Source: Lagopus muta
Taxonomy: Eukaryota; Chordata; Aves; Galliformes; Phasianidae
Direction of reading: 5' to 3'
DNA length: 64,000 nt
Assembly: GCF_023343835.1 (NCBI RefSeq)
Contig: NC_064433.1
Coordinates: 181,243,777-181,307,776, forward strand
Positions 62,089 to 64,000 of this stretch are shown in pieces. The notes under the pieces were generated by a model that was not told the DNA's origin, did not search any database, and saw only the letters and a list, made by a program, of their open reading frames with translations. The translations under genes and the position numbers were made by a program. The first letter of the stretch is position 1. The number at the start of each line of letters is the position of its first letter.

Positions 62089-62348
62089 GTGATGGTCTTA
62101 ACTTGCACCAGGAGAGGTTCAGATTAGATATTAGGAAATGTTTCTTCTTAGAGTGCTGAAGTATTGGAACAGGCTACTCAGGGAGGTGGTGAAATCACCA
62201 TCCCTGGAGGTTTTCAAGAACCATGTGAATGTAAAAGTGAGTGACACTGACATGATTCAGTGGGCATGGTGGGAATGGGTTGACAGTTGGACTTGATGAT
62301 CTTATTGGTCTTTTCCAACCTTAATGATTATATGATTCTGTGATTATT
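62089..62348 (+). mobile_element. CR1 LINE 3' end
   Basis: 'tgcaccaggagaggttcag', 'attagatattaggaaatg', 'ggtggtgaaatcaccatccc', 'gggcatggtgggaatggg', 'gacttgatgatcttattgg', 'tcttttccaaccttaatg', with a terminal 'tgattctgtgatt'. A clean plus-strand CR1 3' end of about 260 bases, 5'-truncated. Confidence 0.95.
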
Positions 62349-64000
62349 TGCTCATTTGTGCATTTTTTTTCACCCTAACAGGCCCAAAGCATAAGTTCAC
62401 ATCCTTATTCCTGGGAGTTTGAAACTCATGTAGATTTTAGGTGAATTTATTATTTCTGTTTTGAGACAGATTTTTACTGTGCTACTGAATGAAATCTCCA
62501 GAAGCAGAACAGAGCTGAAGATAGACAAGAATGGTTCAATCATTCTCAGTTTATCCTTGTCATAACATGTACATAACATGTAGCATGTACACGACGTGGA
62601 GTACATCATAAAGTATGTTCTTGGTGAAAGTTAAACTTCAGAAGATCCTAAAAGGGAACTATCATCTTCTTGGAAAGTTCAGGCACAAAAAAGCAGGAAA
62701 ATTGAATGTTTTACAAGGAAAAGGAGCAGATGTATTTTATTTTATTTTTTTATAAATGTAACTAGTTCTGAGGAATATTTAATTACTTAAGATGATTAGT
62801 AAGCCTGATAAAAACTAATGACTGTGGTTCGTTTTTACCTCTTTTTACTCTGCAGAGAAGATAATAATTATCTGGGCTAACTTTAGTATTATTACTCATG
62901 TTATTATGTAAAAAATAGGTTTTTTGTGCAAGAAGATTAATTCCTTTAGTGGATTATCACAACCTTCTATAAAATCAATGAATGTCTGTTCCTTCTATGT
63001 TACTCCCAGTTCCTATATTTCATGGCTATCTTTCATTCTGTTTCTTGTCTATTCAAAAGGAAAGAATGTGAAAAAGTAATTCTATGGTACTACATATATT
63101 ACGTATAATTATAGTATTACAATTTGGTAAAGTATTTTTGTATGAGAACTCTGAGGTTTATGTGGTTTGAGGAATTGGAAAACCCCTGAAAATGATTTAT
63201 CCATGAATGGCCAAAGGACTTTGAAAACAAAACAACAAGCCTGGTTAATTTTCTAAAGTCCTTTTTAAGTACCATAAAAATGTTGCATCAGTTAAGTGAT
63301 ATTCACTGGAGTATTTATACTTTCTAAAATCATTTGACAAGATTCTTTGCTGGAGATTGTAAACTGAAGTGGTGTCAAGTGAAAGATGAAGTAGGATATT
63401 GGCTAATTCCCAGGAACCAAAGAACAACCATAGATGGATTGTTGCATAATGGGAAGGGACTAAGAATGGAGTAATCCAGCAGCCTATTCATGCGAGAAGA
63501 GAAATTTATTATACTGCTGGCTTCTTGTCTTGTAGGTGAAAGACAGCTGGAAGAACAGTAATACCATGGAAAGGAGAGGCAAATAGTCTCCAGCATCCTG
63601 AAAAAAAATCATACCATATGTTCTGGGAATGCAAACATATCTATATATTCTAAGAATCAGAAATTGAAATGGTTGCTGATCTTGTTTTTTTTGTAAACCA
63701 AAAATTCAGTCTGGTTTGGATTATCCTCTCATTTTGGATAAATCCTCTACATTTCATTGTTATATTTAAAAGAGATTTTGAACCCAGATTACCTGGAAAG
63801 GTAGTTGTCTATCTGCCAGAATTTGGTGCACCTTCTTGCATTTTGTGTATCCTGTTCCCTGTACATATTCCACATGGAAGATCACATGAGGCTGTCCTTG
63901 CAGTATGTTCTAACCCAGCTGTTTGTTATCAACATCCATCTTTTAAGCTCAGACTCTGTAAAGTGCAGCCAATTTCTGTCCGAGAGTGCTTTCATTTTAC
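62349..64000. other. Intronic or intergenic sequence, nothing recognised
   Basis: AT-rich sequence to the end of the window. The short open frames have no recognisable content, and I recognised no repeat family. Confidence 0.4.

Larger units (their letters stand above)
25542..64000 (+). other. Putative first intron, continuing past the window
   Basis: After the GTGAGT donor I find no second coding exon that continues the frame in the remaining 38.5 kb. The stretch is AT-rich and full of CR1 debris and short meaningless frames, which fits a long first intron. The gene may also have alternative short exons here that cannot be seen without transcripts, and sequence towards the end could be intergenic if the gene is small. 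Confidence 0.5.

Noticed and set aside
1..64000. Prokaryotic-type systems (operons, CRISPR, phage, toxin-antitoxin)
   Set aside because: The window has no dense coding, no ribosome-binding sites with ordered frames, and is plainly vertebrate (CpG island, spliced exon, CR1 elements).

Overview
The window looks like bird genomic DNA, most likely galliform (chicken-like). The background is AT-rich, there is no dense set of open frames, and about 25 pieces of CR1-type LINEs lie on both strands. CR1 is the dominant avian retrotransposon, and its 3' ends carry the ATTCTATGATTCT-type terminal repeats seen here. I found no prokaryotic features, no RNA genes and no CRISPR array. Layout: 1-25000 is intergenic or upstream sequence with CR1 relics. 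Among them is a decayed CR1 reverse-transcriptase copy at 13035-14692 that carries an LTR-like scrap, and a CR1-within-CR1 nest at 20395-21125. One stretch, 21854-22067, has good splice signals and may be a non-coding or alternative exon. At 25024-25138 an almost pure pyrimidine tract leads into a CpG island at about 25155-25960. The island has GC boxes, an RFX-type X-box at 25234-25247, and the only convincing coding exon in the window: a plus-strand first exon with ATG at 25399 and splice donor at 25541/25542. It encodes about 47 residues of a Ser/Pro/Gly-rich, then acidic, N-terminus. I cannot name the gene. From 25542 to the end of the window (38.5 kb) I see no second coding exon that I can defend, so this is probably a very long first intron. 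It holds a putative minus-strand solo LTR at 41869-42496 (TG...CA ends, TATA box and AATAAA in the right order), a CR1 reverse-transcriptase fragment that runs into a 190-bp pyrimidine microsatellite (44577-45161), an old and strongly diverged CR1/L3-like LINE of about 2.3 kb at 46190-48470, a CR1 at 50158-50905, and a long CR1 at 59086-61265 with a small opposite-strand CR1 inserted in it and flanked by a 7-bp target duplication. The window therefore has one gene start, its promoter and a transposon-rich intron. I found no undescribed multi-gene system. The points most worth checking are the X-box promoter, the candidate exon at 21854-22067, the nested and recombined retroelements, and a few possible regulatory or structure-forming sequences (a G-quadruplex motif, the promoter-proximal pyrimidine tract, and putative conserved non-coding blocks).
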